Shown here piece by piece: positions 61,843 through 64,000 of a stretch of DNA of 64,000 nucleotides (positions within the stretch are counted from its first letter, which is position 1; each line of letters begins with the position of its first letter). Below the pieces are notes generated by a model that was not told where the DNA came from, did not search any database, and worked only from the letters and a program-made list of their open reading frames with translations. A program made the translations under genes and the position numbers. The DNA is from Apoda limacodes. Its lineage: Eukaryota; Arthropoda; Insecta; Lepidoptera; Limacodidae. The stretch is taken from the NCBI GenBank assembly GCA_946406115.1, contig OX291544.1:35109521-35173520 (forward strand). Direction: 5' to 3'.

Positions 61843-64000
61843 TTATATAAATTTATTTTTATTTAAGAAAATAACTACCGAATTTAATTTATAAACAATA
61901 CTAATTTTTTTTAATTTTTTTTTTATTAATTTAATTTTACCCACGAAACCCTAAAATTTTAATACGCGACATTTATATTTTGCGACTACGATTTCATTTT
62001 TACACGAGCACAATACCTATCGTTTTTTTTTATATTTATATTATTTTATCACTTCACTAAAAAAAAACACTGGTGAAATAAATATTATTAGTACACATTT
62101 ATAAGCTTGGTTGACTACTGCGCTGGTGCTGTGCCTGCTATGCTTTTTATTAGGGCTCGCTTCTATGCGTGTGTCAGTCACTACTTCCGCTATGCGTCGC
62201 GTCTTTGGCTTGGCCAATCCATGGCGTTTACAATTTCGTGTTCACCGATTGGTCGAGCCGTTCTTCAAAATTTCTGGGAATTTCAAAATTTTGCTTGTGG
62301 AGTATTTGATTTATCCAATCGCCTCAGTTTCATTGACTCCGCCCTTGTTCTAGAAGTTTCTCATACATTCAATTGTGATTGATGTAACTTCCCATCGTAA
62401 ACTTCGTCTATATGTACTTATATACGTGTAAGATGGCGAGCAGTGCCGTTAATGTAATAAATAACATTACTATTTGTAATGTTATAATAGTCGGGTACAA
62501 GAACGGTTAGGTACTGTGGGTGACAGGGCTGAAGCTTACATCTATTGTGCCGAAGCAGTACCGAGTCGTACCTTGTACCTTGACAAAAGGGAAGAAAGTT
62601 ATTTAACTCTTTTTATTGCTTGTTCCTTTTTAATCAATCTGCGAATATAAACGTGGTAACTAAAGCAAATTGACTAGCAAATACATAACATTTAGCTTTC
62701 AGCTGGCTTTAGGGGTAGTGGTGACAGCACTGACCTTCAGGCAACATCAAAATCCCATCATTGACAATATTTTATAAACATAGGTATTCCGTGAGGAGCG
62801 AGCCGTAGACTTGATTCGATCGAATAGCTTATATATATCAAGCTATTCTGTATGAAAGCTACACCAAGAGCTATTGGCATCTCCTGGAATGACACTCCAA
62901 GGATGAAATATCCTACAATCTTCTTCAAACCTATTCAGCTTTACCATACCATACATGTATGCATATTTTCGGCATACTCTGATGTATTGTGTCTCTCACA
63001 AAAATAGAGATTCTGACATCTTTTGGTGAAGGTCATTATCTTCCCGGGTCTGAAGCAAACAATGGTTTAAACAAAAGTATTTAAGAAGGAACACTGTCTG
63101 TTTCCGATATTCAATCATATCTTTTAACAGGTCGTCCGTTTCGCGAAGAAATATATAGCTTCTAAATAAGGTTGTCAACTTTCTATTTCCTCATCTACCG
63201 TACGAGGGGGCCTACCCTCTACATATATTCTAATATTGATCGGCAAGAAAATTATAGTTCGTATAATTTTCTTTTCGCTACCTGTAATCTACATATTGAA
63301 AGTAGTGGCAAACTACTGCGACCTGATTCTAACCTATGACGTGGACAGAAGTTACGCCCTGACTGGCCATATGAAAATAGTAAATCAACATAGTATTAGG
63401 AATTATTTTAAGACCTCGTTAATCAATAACTTCAAATTCAGATTTTTTATTTGCCTGAAACACAGATAGATACAGACGTTGGCATATATTTTTTTAGCAC
63501 TGCGACTGACCATTAGCAATGGAGTGCAAAGTTATATTATAATTTACATAATCATTGTTATACATATTAACCATTTTTTTGCACCATAAAGGCTTTATTT
63601 TGGTCCGTATAGTTCCCTCAAATAGTTTATTTTAGTGAAGAAGCCACGTAACCATGATTAGGGGCCAATTCACTTTCTCGGGTAGCCGTTTTTCGAAGTT
63701 TACGCAGCACATATACAAATTTATTGATGTTTTGACGTATTTTAGTTATGTGACATTTCCAATTGCAATTTTGATCAATTGATAGGCCAAGAAAATTAGA
63801 ACTGTCTACTTATTTCATAATTTAATAAATTGTATAATTGATGTCATATTCATATTTTTTAATGTCCACATTTTTACATGTCACAATTACTAAAATGTCG
63901 TTAGCAAATAAAGTCATCTTATTTTGAGTTACGTTAATTATGTCATATTTATAAATTAAACACAATAATGGATCTAAAATGCTGCCCTGTGGTACGCCAA
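61560..64000 (-). repeat. Right arm of the large inverted repeat (cut by the window edge)
   Basis: This is the mirror of 58685-61125. Differences seen by eye include positions near 61574-61575, 62500, 63166, 63243, 63340 and 63403. It continues beyond 64000. Confidence 0.95.
63555..64000 (-). pseudogene. Jockey-like LINE reverse transcriptase fragment (right arm)
   Basis: This is the mirror copy of 58685-59130, cut by the window edge at 'VPQGS'. It has the same 'FAND' change and the same stops, so both predate the duplication. Confidence 0.78.

Overview
The window looks like a repeat-laden piece of an insect genome, most probably a moth or butterfly. The base composition is AT-rich. There is no bacterial gene organisation, rRNA or CRISPR. 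Many interspersed repeats match sequence tails that I recall as widespread in Lepidoptera: non-LTR tails ending in a TTTTGAT-type microsatellite, a repeat ending in a 'GACTCGCACTCGGCC'-type motif, and a SINE with a tRNA-like head. The lepidopteran assignment is from memory of repeat families, not from a search.

The main host signal is one split gene on the minus strand. Three short, GC-rich, intact exons at 53143-53208, 30582-30727 and 19121-19550 join in frame with matching splice phases. They read as the central part of the glycogen debranching enzyme (AGL). The first exon carries the [14 protein letters not shown] block, the second continues with SVVVVA, and the third ends in VLYRCEAEE and YAGLQ. 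Introns of about 22 kb and 11 kb are filled with transposons. The N-terminal exons must lie beyond the right edge and the C-terminal exons beyond the left edge, or I failed to see them.

Layout. 1-19 kb: a truncated Tc1/mariner element with a TA duplication (1691-3011), a 16-bp minisatellite, an element with about 130-bp inverted ends (5676-7526), a decayed CR1/jockey-type LINE (9600-11480), a 470-bp repeat, a jockey-type 3' end, an OTU-protease fragment, and a DIRS-like gag with two nonsense codons (17557-18630). 19-31 kb: AGL exon, LINE pieces, a TA-flanked element with inverted ends (21393-22523), a PHD-finger LINE ORF1, a Ty3/gypsy remnant (24228-26560), a SINE, and the second AGL exon. 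31-42 kb: LINE 3' ends, a BEL/Pao element with both LTRs (32984-38387), a Penelope-like remnant, and a second BEL/Pao fragment in the opposite orientation. 42-53 kb: a third BEL/Pao integrase remnant, broken Ty1/copia copies in both orientations, an R2-like endonuclease remnant, and the third AGL exon, whose splice donor sits in a tandem repeat. 53-64 kb: a 32-bp minisatellite, a Ty3/gypsy remnant with a tRNA-Lys-type primer site, then a near-identical inverted repeat with arms of at least 2441 bp around a 434-bp centre. The inverted repeat runs off the right edge.

Apart from AGL, nearly every coding trace is a transposon pseudogene with frameshifts, stops or truncation. I saw no clear new biochemical system. 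The most unusual structures are the large palindrome, the exon-derived tandem repeat at the AGL splice site, and the chimeric BEL element. No computation was run; homology statements are by recognition of motifs.
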